Shown here: one piece after another, positions 63,664-64,000 of the stretch | Position numbering within the stretch: position 1 is the first letter of the stretch | How the letters are laid out: each line of letters starts with the position of its first letter | Assembly: GCF_037975245.1 (NCBI RefSeq) | Contig: NC_092572.1 | Coordinates: forward strand, 29,919,989-29,983,988 | Source of the DNA: Apostichopus japonicus | Taxonomy: Eukaryota; Echinodermata; Holothuroidea; Aspidochirotida; Stichopodidae | Direction: 5' to 3' | Length of the DNA stretch: 64,000 nucleotides | Notes under the pieces: generated by a model | Databases searched by the model: none | What the model was told of the DNA's origin: nothing | What the model saw: only the letters and a program-made list of their open reading frames with translations | Made by a program: the position numbers and the translations under genes

Positions 63664-63704
63664 ACCCAATTCAAGTCACGTGACTTCCGAAACCGCATTT
63701 GTCT
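63664..63704 (-). repeat. Right terminal inverted repeat of the two-gene transposon
   Basis: Reverse-complement partner of the left end. Its terminal block is 63688-63704 and its subterminal GTCACGTGAC block is 63664-63684. The spacer between the blocks is only 3 nt (63685-63687) against 13 nt on the left, a difference of 10 bp. A TGTTTACAT word on the minus strand at 63656-63664 sits on the inner side of the palindrome, whereas on the left it sits on the outer side. The nuclease gene starts about 70 bp inward. Confidence 0.85.
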
Positions 63705-63706
63705 AT

Positions 63707-64000
63707 TCTATTTGTGATAAATGTAAGGTACAGAAAATATTCATAGAAGTGTGGGACTAAGAATGTTATACATATGAAGGACACTAGAAAAACATAAGTG
63801 TTTAACAACACTAGTGACCTTTAAGAAGAAGGATTACATATGAAATAAATATAAACAAAGAAAAAGGATACACAATGGCAAATATACAAAGTTCTTTAAA
63901 ACAAAAAGAAGGAAAACTTTAGCAACGAATGCAGTCTAAGTGATGATCTAGAAGGAGGTATTATTATTGCTAACAAGTTAAGTTTCAGTGCTGACAGACT
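63707..64000. other. Flank of the two-gene transposon to window end
   Basis: AT-rich sequence with no open frame or repeat recognised. Confidence 0.6.

Larger units (their letters stand above)
59649..63704. mobile_element. Complete two-gene DNA transposon, ISL2EU-like (IS5/PIF-Harbinger group)
   Basis: Seen: the left end starts AGACAAAATCGGTTTCG and the right end, reverse-complemented, starts AGACAAATGCGGTTTCG. A second matching block (19/21) follows on each side and contains GTCACGTGAC. Both ends abut the dinucleotide AT (59647-59648 and 63705-63706), read as a 2-bp target duplication. Inside are two convergent intact genes: a THAP/DDE transposase (60335-61819, +) and a SWIM/YqaJ nuclease (61902-63596, -). 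Known: ISL2EU transposons belong to the IS5-like PIF/Harbinger group, use very short AT-type duplications and, to my knowledge, can carry a YqaJ nuclease as second protein. Inferred: this is an autonomous or recently autonomous copy, since neither frame is broken. The AT duplication is short and could be chance; the adjoining A and T also match as AAT/ATT, so the outer edge is uncertain by about 2 bp. Confidence 0.88.

Overview
The window is eukaryotic nuclear DNA. It is AT-rich with long non-coding stretches, splice-type signals, abundant microsatellites and minisatellites, long G or C homopolymers, and many short non-autonomous DNA transposons. The recurring AGGCCTAGGC-type words (about 18.0-18.9 kb) and a TU-like foldback element suggest a marine invertebrate deuterostome, most likely an echinoderm. 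That assignment is an inference from sequence style, because no host gene is present to anchor it.

The only convincing protein-coding genes lie in 59.6-63.7 kb. They form one 4,056-bp transposon (59649-63704) bounded by imperfect terminal inverted repeats and an AT/AT target duplication. It carries two convergent, intact genes. On the + strand is a THAP-domain DDE transposase of the IS5-like PIF/Harbinger-ISL2EU type, with a probable 5' non-coding exon and intron. On the - strand is an intronless 564-residue protein with an N-terminal Cys cluster, a SWIM zinc finger and a complete YqaJ-type exonuclease domain. Both ends carry the palindrome GTCACGTGAC and a forkhead-like TGTTTACAT word. The element looks complete and may be, or recently have been, autonomous.

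The rest, by region. 0-12 kb: featureless DNA, a hAT-like MITE (4231-4604), ATC, AT and TTCTCC microsatellites. 12-17 kb: a 16-bp minisatellite, a palindrome-rich inverted-repeat element (13412-13788), a 58-bp direct-repeat pair, and a second hAT-like MITE (14926-15611) that shares internal sequence with the first. 17-28 kb: mostly featureless, one weak exon candidate, and a degenerate array whose units contain AGGTCA direct repeats. 28-31 kb: a hAT-like MITE (28787-29239) and a long-TIR element (30001-30494). 32-34.8 kb: a 48-bp satellite of about 40 copies, split by a foldback element (32116-33019) whose removal restores a perfect satellite unit. 36-38.5 kb: local duplications and a TTAA-flanked Kolobok-like MITE (36952-37763). 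38.5-58.6 kb: four small minisatellites or low-complexity tracts in otherwise unremarkable DNA. 58.6-59.5 kb: a hAT-like terminal-repeat element next to the big transposon.

No tRNA, rRNA, CRISPR array, reverse transcriptase or host protein gene could be supported. The window is best read as an intergenic or intronic landing zone for DNA transposons and tandem repeats.
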